A stretch of DNA of 64,000 nucleotides from Mycolicibacter icosiumassiliensis (GCF_900078685.2 NZ_LT546166.1:2558832-2622831); one strand, 5' to 3'; shown: positions 1 to 9,019, counted from the stretch's first letter. Translations and numbers: made by a program. Notes: a model not told the origin generated them from the sequence alone.

Positions 1-1
1 C

Positions 2-1396
2 GCTGGTATAGCGGGCAATGGCGGGCGCGGCGGGGCGGCTGGTGCTGGCAGCAACGGCGGAACAAGCGGAACCGCCGGATCTGCTGGCCACGCAGTAACC
101 AGTGGCGGTAACGGCGGCAGGGGCGGCGACGGCCTCACTGCCACAACGCCGGGCACCTCGGGCGGTAACGGCGGTGCCGGTGGCGACGGCGGCAATATCG
201 GCAACGGCGGTGTTGGTGGAAACGGCGGCAACGGCGTGGCAGGCGGTAACGGCCCGAACGGCCAGAACGCAGGTGATTCCGGCGCCAATGGGAGCAATGG
301 CGGCTTCGGTGGCCGGGGCGGTGCTGGGGGTCAGGGCGGTTCAGTCTCTGGTAACGGCGGCGACGGCGGCACCGGAGGTCAGGGCGGGGCCGGAGGTCAC
401 GGCGGTAGCGGCGCGAGCGGTGCTTCAGGAGTCGATGCCGCGAACAACAGCGGGGACGCCGGGGCCGACGGTGGAAACGGTGGTAGCGGCGGTAGCGGTG
501 GCACCGGCGGTAATGGCGGTGACGGTGGAGCGGGCGGTAACGCCGTGCATGGCCAGTCCGGTCAGCACGGTACCGCTGGGGTCGGCGGTGCAGGCGGTAA
601 CAGTGGCAACGGTGCTGGCGGCGGCGACGGGGGCCGCGGTGCTGCCAGCACTAACGGTGGTGCTGGCGGTACAGGCGGCGGTGGAGGCTTTGTAACTGGC
701 AGTGGCACCGCAGGCAGCGGCGGCAATGGTGGCGACGGGGGAGCAAGCGGGACGGCCGGTGTGGGAGGCCTCGGCGGAACCACCGCTGACGGCAAGCACG
801 CAGACGACGGGATGACGGGCGCTGCTGGTTTTGGTGGGTATGGCGGTAACGGTGGCGCTGGCGCTACCGGGAACTATGGGCAAGCGGGTGGCGATGGCGG
901 CCATGGCGGCCATGGCGGTAGCGGCTACTTCGGCGGTGTCGGCGGTGTCGGCGGTGCCGGTGGGGGTGGCGGCGGTGACGGGGGCGGTGTTGAAGGCTCT
1001 GGTGGCCTGGGCCGCGACCGCGGCATTGGTGGTGACGGTGGTGACGGCGGTGACGGCGGTAATGGCGGTGTGCACTGGGGCAGTGATGGCGGTACTGGAG
1101 GTGCCGGTGGTGACGGCAGCAGCGGTGGTGTGGGCGGCGAGGGCGGCGCTGGCGGCCTAGGCGGCACTGGTTACCTAGCCAGTCCTGGCGGTGGGACCGG
1201 TGGCGGCGGTGCTGGCTGTGCTGGTTGCGGTACCGGCGACCAGGGCTCGACCATCTATCTCGACGGCCGCGGTGGCAGCGGCGGAGACGGCGGCAACGGT
1301 AAGTACGGCGAGACCGGCGGCAACGGAACCGATGGCGGCAACGGTGGCGACGGCACGCAGGGGACGCCCGGCACCCGTGGTCAAGACAACGGCTAG
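2..1396 (+). CDS. PE_PGRS family protein, C-terminal part (5' end outside window)
   Basis: The frame is open from the first bases of the window and runs 464 residues to a TAG. It is almost entirely Gly-Gly-X triplets (GGNGG, GGAGG, GGDGG), the signature of the PGRS domain of mycobacterial PE_PGRS proteins. The PE domain and start lie upstream and are not visible. The last 90 residues loosen slightly and include GCAGCGTG and a short non-repetitive STIYLDG stretch, then end with GTRGQDNG. Such proteins are usually exported by ESX-5 to the cell surface; that is family knowledge. Several long frames on both strands here are by-products of the GC-rich repeat and are not genes. Confidence 0.9.
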   Translation, partial: AGIAGNGGRGGAAGAGSNGGTSGTAGSAGHAVTSGGNGGRGGDGLTATTPGTSGGNGGAGGDGGNIGNGGVGGNGGNGVAGGNGPNGQNAGDSGANGSNGGFGGRGGAGGQGGSVSGNGGDGGTGGQGGAGGHGGSGASGASGVDAANNSGDAGADGGNGGSGGSGGTGGNGGDGGAGGNAVHGQSGQHGTAGVGGAGGNSGNGAGGGDGGRGAASTNGGAGGTGGGGGFVTGSGTAGSGGNGGDGGASGTAGVGGLGGTTADGKHADDGMTGAAGFGGYGGNGGAGATGNYGQAGGDGGHGGHGGSGYFGGVGGVGGAGGGGGGDGGGVEGSGGLGRDRGIGGDGGDGGDGGNGGVHWGSDGGTGGAGGDGSSGGVGGEGGAGGLGGTGYLASPGGGTGGGGAGCAGCGTGDQGSTIYLDGRGGSGGDGGNGKYGETGGNGTDGGNGGDGTQGTPGTRGQDNG

Positions 1397-1545
1397 CAGC
1401 GGTCGTCGACGTGCTTGCCGCCGAGCGCCACGGTGTACCCCTACCTATCAGAAGAAGCGGTGACCTAGCCGAATGCTTGCAGGCACGTCACTGCGACGGC
1501 GCCCAGTTTGAACTGGGGGCCCCTCTCACGGCGGTGGATGCGGGC

Positions 1546-2094
1546 CTAGTCGGTGCCGTTCGTGCTGGTGTCCCAGCTCATAACGGGCGAAGGGCAAAGT
1601 AGCCCCAGGTCGCGACACGGGGCAATGATGTCCATCGCTTTCAGTGACCTGCCGACCGCTCCTTTGTGCGCCAAGACCCAGCGACCTACGCCAGTCATCG
1701 ACGAACCGGTTGTGGTGACCGCCGGGCCGAGGACGTCGAACGTTTTCTCCCCCTCTAGGAATGTCGCGCGCACGATCGTTCCATGGTCGAGAGTTAACGC
1801 AGCCTCACGTGGCCCAATGGCCTGGTAAGACCGCCCGGATGTGTCGAGTCGCAGGACGTCGTTGGACGGGCGTCCATTCGATTCGATCGAGTAGACACTG
1901 AGGACGAGGTCGCCGTGACTTGCGCGGGCGACTTCCCCCCGCACGGCGTACACGCCGAAAACGGAATCGGTGAATGTCGCGCCAACGTGGGAGCCGGGTC
2001 CGATCTCACTTATCTGAAGCTTCATTTCGTTGACGCCGCGGCGTGCTGGCGGAGTCAGCAGCCGCTTGATCTCATCATCCGTCATGGTGGCCAA
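1546..2094 (-). CDS. Hypothetical protein, 182 aa
   Basis: I do not recognise this family. The sequence is well balanced for a real protein, with normal codon use, no low complexity and no obvious signal peptide or membrane segment. It starts MATMTDDEIKRLLTPPARRG; the second ATG (three codons in) is an alternative start. The middle alternates short hydrophobic strands with glycines, suggesting a beta-rich fold. The C-terminus contains two cysteines (PCRDLGLLC). It is transcribed divergently from the gene at 2224, sharing a 129-bp promoter region. A longer plus-strand reading frame overlaps its 5' part but has no start signal there. Confidence 0.6.
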   Translation of the reverse strand: MATMTDDEIKRLLTPPARRGVNEMKLQISEIGPGSHVGATFTDSVFGVYAVRGEVARASHGDLVLSVYSIESNGRPSNDVLRLDTSGRSYQAIGPREAALTLDHGTIVRATFLEGEKTFDVLGPAVTTTGSSMTGVGRWVLAHKGAVGRSLKAMDIIAPCRDLGLLCPSPVMSWDTSTNGTD

Positions 2095-2223
2095 GTATGC
2101 CGTTTATGGCATCGCAAAGCACGAAAGCATACAAATGTCTCCGATAACAGTACGGCTGGATATCCTCTAGGGGCCGTCATCCAGCCGCAGCAGGAACTCG
2201 ACGGCCACGTATCTAGGAGGACC

Positions 2224-2856
2224 ATGCTCGGGTTCGCAGTCGTGGACAGGCAACCGTCGGCGGCGACCACGGCTGTGTGGCTCACCAGCCGGGTCGAGGA
2301 TTCCCGCTTTAAACGCGACGGTGACAGCGACGAACTGAAAAGCGTCCGAGTCAACCACACCAACGCCGTCGTTATCGCACACGACGACGAGCGATATGAA
2401 ACCAAGATGCGATCGCTGACCGCCGACCGTGCAGTAGTCCTCACCACCGGCACTGTCTCACCGGTTCCGTTCGTGAGACCTCTTACCCCGGACGTTTTCG
2501 ACGTTCTGATCAAGGCGACTGTCCGCCATCAACAGCGCATCGACGAGGCAGTCGAGGCTGCGCGAACCGCCACGCGGAAACTCGTCGACCCGGACTTCCC
2601 CAGGGCGGTGCCCGAGCTGATACCAGGCGAGCGTGATGAGCCCCAGTTTCGTGCTCTGGCGACCGCCGATTACGTCGCCGCTGTCTGGCGGCTCTGGCTC
2701 CTCACGGACGCGCAACGTGTTCGCCGCAGCCTCCCCACCAAGACCAAGACGAGAGTATTGCCGCCGATCATGCCCGAGGAATTATGTGACCCGAAGCTGA
2801 CAGAGCTTCCACCGAAGTTCGCCGAACTGGCCGCACCGGAGCCGGTGACGCGATGA
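2224..2856 (+). CDS. Hypothetical protein upstream of and overlapping a DnaQ-like exonuclease, 210 aa
   Basis: The frame is open from 1915, but a perfect AGGAGG at 2215-2220 stands just before ATG 2224, so I start there (MLGFAVVDRQPSAATT). No family is recognised. The N-terminal half is mixed alpha/beta; residues from about 95 include a helix with IDEAVEAARTATRKLVDPDF, and the C-terminus is proline-rich (ELPPKFAELAAPEP). No signal peptide or membrane helix is seen. Its stop codon overlaps the start of the exonuclease gene (ATGA), so the two are probably translationally coupled and may act together. Function unknown. Confidence 0.65.
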   Translation: MLGFAVVDRQPSAATTAVWLTSRVEDSRFKRDGDSDELKSVRVNHTNAVVIAHDDERYETKMRSLTADRAVVLTTGTVSPVPFVRPLTPDVFDVLIKATVRHQQRIDEAVEAARTATRKLVDPDFPRAVPELIPGERDEPQFRALATADYVAAVWRLWLLTDAQRVRRSLPTKTKTRVLPPIMPEELCDPKLTELPPKFAELAAPEPVTR

Positions 2857-3437
2857 TGGACTACACCGCGATTGACTTTGAGACCGCCAATGCACGGCGC
2901 GGTTCGGCGTGCTCGGTGGGCCTGGTCCGCATCCGCAACGGTGTCGCCGTCGAGGAGCAGCACTGGCTGATGCGGCCGCCCGAAGGGCTCGACTACTTCG
3001 AGCGGATCAACGTCGGAATCCACGGCATCACCGCAGAGATGGTCGCCGACCAGCCGCGCTGGCTGGAGCGGTTGCCAGATATCCTCGACTTCATCAGGGG
3101 TGACGTCGTGGTCGCCCACAACGCTGCCTTCGACACCTCGGTCATCCGCGGGGCCTGCGACGCCGACGGCGTGCCATGGCCGGACATCGACTACCTGTGC
3201 ACCAGGGTGATGGCGAAACGGGCGCTGCAGCTGCCGAAGTACAACCTGCCGTTCGTACTGCAGGCGCTCGGCTCTTCGATTGCAGACCACCACAACGCAT
3301 TGGCCGATGCGCACGGCGTTGTAGAGGTGATCACCGGACTATCGAACCGCAGCGGTGTCAGCGACCTGCAGGCGCTGGCGCTCGGCGTTTCACCGGGCGC
3401 GGTGCGGTGCGATCACCACTGGGGCTGTAGTTCCTAG
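2853..3437 (+). CDS. DnaQ-like DEDDh 3'-5' exonuclease
   Basis: A 194-residue protein with the whole DEDDh exonuclease core: ExoI DFET (Asp8, Glu10), ExoII AHNAAFD (Asp94) and ExoIII HHNALADAH (His147, Asp152). These residues bind the two metal ions that hydrolyse 3' nucleotides, as in the Pol III epsilon subunit and the exonuclease part of PolC. It stands alone, without BRCT, helicase or polymerase domains. The C-terminal 35 residues beyond the domain end in CDHHWGCSS, a Cys/His-rich tail. Two adjacent ATGs (2853, 2856) are possible starts; the first overlaps the stop of the upstream gene. The substrate is unknown; a repair or accessory defence role is inference from the accessory context. 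Confidence 0.85.
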   Translation: MMDYTAIDFETANARRGSACSVGLVRIRNGVAVEEQHWLMRPPEGLDYFERINVGIHGITAEMVADQPRWLERLPDILDFIRGDVVVAHNAAFDTSVIRGACDADGVPWPDIDYLCTRVMAKRALQLPKYNLPFVLQALGSSIADHHNALADAHGVVEVITGLSNRSGVSDLQALALGVSPGAVRCDHHWGCSS

Positions 3438-3983
3438 GGCAGGGTGGCGCGCAGGAACCCTGCAGCGCGTGGCCCCGTACGCGAGGTGCGGCGGTGGCGG
3501 ACGTCTGGCAAGCTCAGCGTGCGCAGCCTTGCGTAAGTGCGGTAGGAATCGCCGCCGGGCCGGGGTTGTCCTCGGGGATCTCATCCTCGACCAGCCGCCG
3601 AGTGAATTGCTTCAGGGCGGCTAGACGGAGGACCACGGTATTGGCGGCCTTTCCGTCTGCGATTAGCTCGCCGGTGTAATGCTGCACCAAGGGCCGCGTA
3701 AGCTGCTCGGGTGTTCGTTGTTGTCGCACCACTCCAGCTAGAGTCGTGCCCCGCGCAAGTAGGGCGTGATCGTCGTGGGGGAGCGGATGGCGGACAGCGG
3801 TGCCAGCACTCAGGGTTGCATGGGGGTGTGCAGCAAAGGTTTCGGCGAACCCGATACCTTACGTTTGGGCGCTGCGCAAGGCTGAAACTCGGGCGTGGCC
3901 TGCCATAGGTGCAGGTCAAAACGCTAAGGGGAGCAATTGGCTTCCCGAACTTACTGACCATTCTCTAGGAGACGTGAACGACC
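3438..3983. other. 546-bp region between exonuclease and efp without an intact gene
   Basis: No complete gene is supported here. The minus strand carries a possible integrase remnant (see 3514-3848). The last 60 bases hold the efp leader; an AGGAGA at 3967-3972 is the ribosome binding site for efp. I see no tRNA, repeat array or clear terminator. Confidence 0.5.
3514..3848 (-). pseudogene. Possible remnant of a tyrosine recombinase (N-terminal core-binding domain)
   Basis: The minus-strand frame from about 3848 down to the stop at 3514 includes the segments RTPEQLTRPLVQHY, KAANTVVLRLAALKQFTRRL and VEDEIPEDNPG. This resembles the SAM-like core-binding domain of phage-type integrases, where a helix of the form LRLSALKQFFRWLVDEGEI precedes a Pro-containing loop. 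No catalytic domain (R...HxxR...Y) follows: the frame stops soon after, and the other frames do not continue it. It sits in accessory DNA upstream of efp, as expected of an old integration. The call rests on pattern resemblance over about 60 residues only. Confidence 0.35.
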
Positions 3984-4547
3984 GTGGCTTCAACTGCTGA
4001 CTTCAAAAACGGGCTGGTGCTGGTGATCGACGGCCAGTTGTGGCAGATCACCGAGTTTCAGCACGTCAAGCCGGGCAAGGGTCCGGCCTTCGTGCGCACC
4101 AAGCTCAAGAACGTGGTGTCGGGCAAGGTCGTGGACAAGACCTACAACGCCGGCGTGAAGGTGGAGACCGCCACCGTCGACCGCCGCGACGCCACCTACC
4201 TGTACCGCGACGGCAACGACTTCGTGTTCATGGACAGCGAGGACTACGAGCAGCACCCACTGCCCGAATCGCTGGTCGGCGACTCGGCGAACTACCTGCT
4301 GGAGAGCATGCTGGTGCAGATCGCCTTCCACAACGGGGTGGCGCTGTACCTGGAGTTGCCGGTCAGCGTCGAGCTGGAGGTCACCCACACCGAGCCCGGC
4401 CTGCAGGGCGATCGGTCCAGCGCGGGCACCAAGCCGGCCACCATGGAGACCGGTGCTCAGATCAACGTGCCGCTGTTCATCAACACCGGAGACAAGCTGA
4501 AGGTCGACACTCGCGACGGCAGCTACCTGGGACGGGTCAACTCCTGA
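3984..4547 (+). CDS. efp: Elongation factor P
   Basis: A 187-residue protein, the usual EF-P length, starting at GTG 3984 ([13 protein letters not shown]) behind AGGAGA at 3967-3972. EF-P binds ribosomes stalled at consecutive prolines and promotes peptide bond formation. The N-terminal KOW-like domain carries the loop [12 protein letters not shown] with Lys32 at the tip that reaches the peptidyl-transferase centre. Two OB domains follow, and the C-terminus has the conserved [19 protein letters not shown]. nusB follows two bases after the stop, as in other mycobacteria. Confidence 0.97.
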   Translation: MASTADFKNGLVLVIDGQLWQITEFQHVKPGKGPAFVRTKLKNVVSGKVVDKTYNAGVKVETATVDRRDATYLYRDGNDFVFMDSEDYEQHPLPESLVGDSANYLLESMLVQIAFHNGVALYLELPVSVELEVTHTEPGLQGDRSSAGTKPATMETGAQINVPLFINTGDKLKVDTRDGSYLGRVNS

Positions 4548-4549
4548 CC

Positions 4550-5077
4550 ATGCCCGCTGGCAAGCCGGTAAAAGGCCGGCACCAGGCCCGTAAGCGTGCC
4601 GTCGACGTGCTCTTCGAGGCCGAGGCCCGGGGACTGACCCCGGCCCAGGGCGCGGAGCTGCGAACGGCGCTGGCCAGTGAGCAGCCCGACGTGTCGCCGC
4701 TGCACCCGTATACCGTCACGGTGGCCAATGGCGTCACCGAGCACGCGGCCCACATTGACGACCTGATCACGTCCCACCTGCAAGGCTGGAAGCTGGAACG
4801 GCTGCCGGCCGTGGACCGGGCGATTCTGCGGGTGGCGATCTGGGAGTTGCTGCATGCCGACGACGTGCCGGAGCCGGTTGCCGTGGACGAAGCGGTCAAG
4901 CTGGCCAAGGAGTTGTCCACCGACGAGTCGCCCGGGTTCGTCAACGGCGTGCTGGGCCAGGTAATGCTGGTGACACCGCAGTTGCGGGCCGCCTCGCTGG
5001 CGGTCCGGGGGACGACGACGCCCCCCGACACCGACACCGACAGCGCGGGCGAGCCGGACACCGACTCCGCGGACTGA
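4550..5077 (+). CDS. nusB: Transcription antitermination factor NusB
   Basis: A 175-residue protein starting at ATG 4550, two bases after efp stops. NusB with NusE (S10) binds boxA RNA and supports antitermination of rRNA transcription. The conserved features are present: N-terminal [19 protein letters not shown], the central [14 protein letters not shown] and [27 protein letters not shown]. The C-terminal 25 residues are an added low-complexity tail rich in Thr, Asp and Pro ([15 protein letters not shown]), making it longer than many NusB proteins. Probably co-transcribed with efp. Confidence 0.95.
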   Translation: MPAGKPVKGRHQARKRAVDVLFEAEARGLTPAQGAELRTALASEQPDVSPLHPYTVTVANGVTEHAAHIDDLITSHLQGWKLERLPAVDRAILRVAIWELLHADDVPEPVAVDEAVKLAKELSTDESPGFVNGVLGQVMLVTPQLRAASLAVRGTTTPPDTDTDSAGEPDTDSAD

Positions 5078-5116
5078 ACCGGCCCCGGGCCGCCACGGCA
5101 CGGGCACACTGGCCCT

Positions 5117-7855
5117 ATGGGCGAGGGCTGGGACGCACCGAATCGGAGACTGCGGGTATCGGCGTTGGCCGCGGTGGCCAACCCGTCGTATTCGCGGCTG
5201 GACACCTGGAACCTGCTCGACGACGCCTGCCGGCAGCTGGCCGAGGCCAACCGGGCGGGCCTGGACACCACCCACGAAGCCGCGCGGGTCAAACGCCTCC
5301 TCGGCCGGCTCGGCGCCTACGAGCGGTACTGGCTGTTTCCCGGCGCGGTGAACCTGGCGACCTTCCACGGCTACCTGGAGTCGATGGCGACGGTGTCGCT
5401 GACCGAGCGGGTGTCGCTGGTGGTCCGGTTGCTGTCGGACTACGGCGACCGGGCGGCGCTGTTCGACCTCGGCTTGCCGCTGTCTGACCAGGAACTGGTG
5501 GCCCAGGCCCGCCAGCAGCAGTTCTACACCGTGCTGCTGGCCGACGACTCGCCGCCGGATGTGCCCGAGAGCCTGGTGGAAAGCCTGCGCCGACTGCGCA
5601 GCCCCGATGACGATGTGCAGATCGAACTGCTGGTGGTGTCCAGCGTCGAGGATGCGGTCACCGCCGTCGCGCTCAACGGCGAGATCCAGGCCGCGATCGT
5701 GCGGCACGACCTGCCGCTGCGGTCACACGACCGAGTCCCGCTGATGACCACCCTGCTGGGCGCCGAGGACGATCCGACGACCGTCGGTTGCGGCCGCGAC
5801 GCCATCGAATGCGGTGAGTGGATGCGCCTGCTGCGGCCGCATATCGATCTGTACCTGCTCACCGACGAGTCGATCGCCGCCGACACCGAAGACGAGCCGG
5901 ACGTCTATGACCGAAGCTTCTATCGGCTCAACGATGTCACCGACCTGCACAGCACCGTGCTGGCCGGTATCCGGAAGCGCTACGCCACACCGTTTTTCGA
6001 TGCGCTGCGGGCCTACGCCTCCGAACCTGTCGGGCAGTTTCATGCGCTGCCGGTGGCGCGCGGCGCCAGCATCTTCAACTCGCGCTCGCTGCAGGACATG
6101 GGCGAGTTCTACGGCCGCAACATCTTTATGGCCGAGACCTCTTCCACCTCAGGCGGACTCGACTCGTTGCTGGACCCGCACGGCACCATCCGGGTGGCGA
6201 TGAACAAGGCGGCCAAGACCTGGAACGCCGACCACACCTATTTCGTCACCAACGGGACCTCCACCGCCAACAAGATTGTCGTACAGGCCCTGACCCGCCC
6301 CGGCGACATCGTGTTGATCGACCGGAACTGCCACAAGTCGCACCACTACGGGCTGGTCCTGGCCGGCGCCTACCCGCTGTACCTGGACGCCTACCCGCTG
6401 GCGCCGTTCGCGATCTACGGGGCGGTGGCGCTGCGCACCATCAAACGTGCCCTGCTCGACCTGGAGGCCGCCGGGCAGCTGCATCGGGTCCGGATGCTGT
6501 TGCTGACCAACTGCACTTTCGACGGCGTCGTCTACAACCCCCGCCGTGTCATGGAGGAAATCCTGGCGATCAAACCCGACATCTGCTTTCTGTGGGATGA
6601 GGCGTGGTACGCGTTTGCGACCGCGGTGCCGTGGGCTCGGCAACGCACCGCGATGGTCGCCGCCGAAGGTCTGGAGGCCAAGCTGGGCTCGGCGCACTAC
6701 GCCAAGGAGTACCAGGCGTGGCACGACAGCATGGAAGGCGTCGATCGCGACCAGTGGAGCGAGCACCGGCTGCTGCCGCACCCGTCGGCGCGGGTGCGGG
6801 TGTATGCGACCCACTCGACCCACAAGTCGCTGTCGGCGCTGCGGCAGGCGTCGATGATCCACGTCCGGGATCAGGACTTCAACGCGCTGGCCCGTGAGTC
6901 GTTTGCTGAGGCGTTTTTGACCCACACTTCCACCTCGCCGAACCAGCAGCTGCTCGCCTCACTGGACTTGGCCCGCCGGCAGGTGGACATCGAAGGCTTC
7001 GACATGGTCCGGCGGGTCTACGACATGGCGTTGGTGTTTCGCCACCGGGTCCGCAAGGACCGGCTGATCAGCAAATGGTTCCACATCCTTGACGAGAGTG
7101 ACTTGGTGCCCGACCGATTCCGCGAATCGACGGTCAGCTCCTACCGGGAGGTACGCCAAGGGGCGCTGGCGGAGTGGAATGAGGCCTGGCGTTCCGACGA
7201 ATTCGTGCTTGACCCCACCCGGGTCACCCTCTATGTCGGCAAGACCGGGATGACCGGCTACGACTTCCGCGAGAAGATCTTGATGCAGCGGTTCGGAATT
7301 CAGATCAACAAGACGTCGATCAACTCGGTGCTGTTGATCTTCACCATCGGCGTCACCTGGTCCAGCGTGCACTACCTGCTCGACGCGCTGCGCCGGGTCG
7401 CCGGCGAACTGGACCGCGCCTGGAACGCGGCCAGCACCGATGATCGCGCGCTGCAGCGCCGCCGGGTCATTGAGATCACCGAGGACCTGCCACCGCTGCC
7501 GGACTTCAGCGCCTTCGCGCCGGCTTTTCGTCCCGGCGGCACCAGCCCGATCGGCGACATTCGTGCGGCGTTCTACGGCGGTTATGAAGAGTCCGACCGC
7601 GAGCACGTGCTGCTCGGGGACGCTGGCCGCCGTGTCGCCGACGGCAAGACCCTGGTCTCGACGACTTTCGTGGTGCCGTACCCGCCCGGTTTCCCGGTCC
7701 TGGTTCCCGGTCAGGTGATCTCCAAGGAGATCCTGTACTTCCTGGCCGACCTCGACGTCAAAGAGATTCACGGCTACAACCCCGGGCTGGGGCTGGCAGT
7801 GTTCACTCCCGAGGCGCTGGCCCGCTACGGGCGAGCACCGGACGTGGCCGATTAG
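5117..7855 (+). CDS. Orn/Lys/Arg decarboxylase family PLP enzyme (Rv2531c-like)
   Basis: A 912-residue fold-type I PLP decarboxylase of the group annotated adi in mycobacteria. The N-terminal ~250 residues form the wing/receiver-like region (IELLVVSSVEDAVTAV). The PLP core follows, with MAETSSTSGGLDSLLDPHG, HKSHHYGLVLAG, FLWDEAW (the Asp that contacts the pyridine nitrogen) and STHKSLSALRQ, whose Lys570 should hold PLP. The C-terminal domain has VPYPPGFPVLVPG, typical of the family. The substrate (arginine, lysine or ornithine) cannot be read from sequence. It starts at ATG 5117, 39 bp after nusB, and is probably read from the efp-nusB transcript or its own weak promoter. Confidence 0.88.
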   Translation: MGEGWDAPNRRLRVSALAAVANPSYSRLDTWNLLDDACRQLAEANRAGLDTTHEAARVKRLLGRLGAYERYWLFPGAVNLATFHGYLESMATVSLTERVSLVVRLLSDYGDRAALFDLGLPLSDQELVAQARQQQFYTVLLADDSPPDVPESLVESLRRLRSPDDDVQIELLVVSSVEDAVTAVALNGEIQAAIVRHDLPLRSHDRVPLMTTLLGAEDDPTTVGCGRDAIECGEWMRLLRPHIDLYLLTDESIAADTEDEPDVYDRSFYRLNDVTDLHSTVLAGIRKRYATPFFDALRAYASEPVGQFHALPVARGASIFNSRSLQDMGEFYGRNIFMAETSSTSGGLDSLLDPHGTIRVAMNKAAKTWNADHTYFVTNGTSTANKIVVQALTRPGDIVLIDRNCHKSHHYGLVLAGAYPLYLDAYPLAPFAIYGAVALRTIKRALLDLEAAGQLHRVRMLLLTNCTFDGVVYNPRRVMEEILAIKPDICFLWDEAWYAFATAVPWARQRTAMVAAEGLEAKLGSAHYAKEYQAWHDSMEGVDRDQWSEHRLLPHPSARVRVYATHSTHKSLSALRQASMIHVRDQDFNALARESFAEAFLTHTSTSPNQQLLASLDLARRQVDIEGFDMVRRVYDMALVFRHRVRKDRLISKWFHILDESDLVPDRFRESTVSSYREVRQGALAEWNEAWRSDEFVLDPTRVTLYVGKTGMTGYDFREKILMQRFGIQINKTSINSVLLIFTIGVTWSSVHYLLDALRRVAGELDRAWNAASTDDRALQRRRVIEITEDLPPLPDFSAFAPAFRPGGTSPIGDIRAAFYGGYEESDREHVLLGDAGRRVADGKTLVSTTFVVPYPPGFPVLVPGQVISKEILYFLADLDVKEIHGYNPGLGLAVFTPEALARYGRAPDVAD

Positions 7856-7894
7856 CGTCACCGCGATTGTTACCCGGGCCGTCGGCGCCGCAGC

Positions 7895-7960
7895 GGCGCA
7901 ATGCGTCTGCGCCAGGAGGTTTTCGCTGGCAGCTCGCAGCGAACGGGTGGCGCAATGCGT
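7895..7960. repeat. Direct repeat GGCGCAATGCGT x2 upstream of the GntR operon
   Basis: The 12-mer GGCGCAATGCGT is present at 7895-7906 and again at 7949-7960, 54 bp apart start to start, in the 172-bp gap before the GntR gene. The sequence after each copy also starts with T. The copies could be binding sites for the adjacent regulator; that role is inferred from position only. Confidence 0.4.
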
Positions 7961-8027
7961 TTTACCGCGATGTCAGCGGGTTTCGCCGCTCTGGGGCTGC
8001 CGGGGCGGCGCGCCTTAGCGTGTCTGC

Positions 8028-8765
8028 ATGCCTGAAGCCCGCGTCGCATCGCAGCCGATTCGCCGCGCGGATCGGGCACGGCAGGTCGCCGACGTCCTGC
8101 GCCATCAGATCCATGCCGGCGCCTACGACGACGGACTGCCCGGTGAGCCCGAACTGGCCACGGAGTTCGTCGTCTCCCGCAACATCGTTCGCGAGGCGCT
8201 GGCCGCCCTGAAAGCCGAAGGGCTGATCCATCGCGGGCCGAGAACCGGCACCCATGTGGCGCAGCACAAATACGATCACGGACTGGACGCCTTGCGCGGG
8301 CTGAAGGAGACCTTCGACGGCCACGGGGACGTGCGCAACGAGGTCCGGGTGGCGACGATGGTGGATGCTCCACCGTCGGTCGCCCGGCGGCTGGGACTTG
8401 GTGCCGGCGCCGAAGTGGTCTTCATCGAACGACTGCGCTACCTGGGTGATGTGCCGCTGAGCCTGGACCAGACCTACCTGGCCCCCGATATCGGCTCCGC
8501 CGTGCTGGCCCATCCCTTGGAGTCCACCGACGTGTTTCCACTGATCGAACAGGTCAGCGGCCAACGCCTGGGCGACGCGGCCTTGGCGCTGGAGGCGATT
8601 CCGGCCGACCCGCACACCGCGGCAATTCTGCAGCTTCCCGGCGGCGCGGCCCTGCTGATGCTGGAAAGGCTCACCAGCCTGGAGGACGGCCGGCCCGTCG
8701 ATCTCGAATACATCCGGATGCGCGGTGACCGCGTCACCATGCGCGGCACTCTGACAAGGAGCTAA
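8028..8765 (+). CDS. GntR-family regulator (HutC/UTRA type)
   Basis: A 245-residue protein with an N-terminal winged helix-turn-helix (RARQVADVLRHQIHAGAY...LATEFVVSRNIVREALAALKAEGL) followed by HRGPRTGTHVA, the usual end of a GntR reader head. The C-terminal part (IERLRYLGDVPLSLDQTYL ... LLMLERLTSLEDGRPVDLEYIRMRGDR) is a UTRA ligand-binding domain. It is the first gene of the operon and its stop is two bases before the ferredoxin gene, so it probably senses a substrate or product of this pathway and regulates its own operon. The ligand is unknown. Confidence 0.88.
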   Translation: MPEARVASQPIRRADRARQVADVLRHQIHAGAYDDGLPGEPELATEFVVSRNIVREALAALKAEGLIHRGPRTGTHVAQHKYDHGLDALRGLKETFDGHGDVRNEVRVATMVDAPPSVARRLGLGAGAEVVFIERLRYLGDVPLSLDQTYLAPDIGSAVLAHPLESTDVFPLIEQVSGQRLGDAALALEAIPADPHTAAILQLPGGAALLMLERLTSLEDGRPVDLEYIRMRGDRVTMRGTLTRS

Positions 8766-8767
8766 CC

Positions 8768-8995
8768 ATGACGCTGGTCAACGGCCGTACCGATGTCCCC
8801 GTGACGATCGATGAATCGCTGTGCATCTCCGGCTGCACGCTGTGCGTCGACATCTGCCCGCTGGATTCCCTGGCGATCAACCCCGACAACGGCAAAGCCT
8901 TCATGCACGTCGACGAATGCTGGTACTGCGGACCGTGCGCCGCGCGCTGTCCGACCGGCGCTGTCACCGTCAACATGCCCTATCTCATTCGCTGA
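8768..8995 (+). CDS. Small two-cluster [4Fe-4S] ferredoxin, AprB-like
   Basis: A 75-residue ferredoxin with two complete cysteine motifs: C19-x3-C23-x2-C26-x3-C30-Pro and C51-x2-C54-x2-C57-x3-C61-Pro, enough for two [4Fe-4S] clusters. The longer first spacing (CISGCTLCVDICP) and the WYCGPC second motif recall the beta subunit of adenylylsulfate reductase rather than a classical clostridial ferredoxin. It sits two bases after the GntR gene and in the same operon as an AprA/FrdA-like flavoprotein (11951), so it probably passes electrons to or from that flavoprotein. The pairing is inferred from context. Confidence 0.88.
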   Translation: MTLVNGRTDVPVTIDESLCISGCTLCVDICPLDSLAINPDNGKAFMHVDECWYCGPCAARCPTGAVTVNMPYLIR

Positions 8996-9019
8996 ATACA
9001 TTGACCGGCAAGGTGTTTC

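Noticed and set aside
425..1167. Minus-strand proline- or alanine/threonine-rich frames opposite the PGRS repeats
   Set aside because: Mirror image of GGX codons; typical artefact of PE_PGRS genes.
1915..2223. N-terminal extension of the 2224-2856 protein back to 1915
   Set aside because: It is antisense to the divergent gene at 1546-2094 and has no ribosome site, while AGGAGG stands right before ATG 2224.
5078..5116. Separate Rv2532c-like gene between nusB and the decarboxylase
   Set aside because: The gap is only 39 bp and has no coding potential; the gene is absent here.
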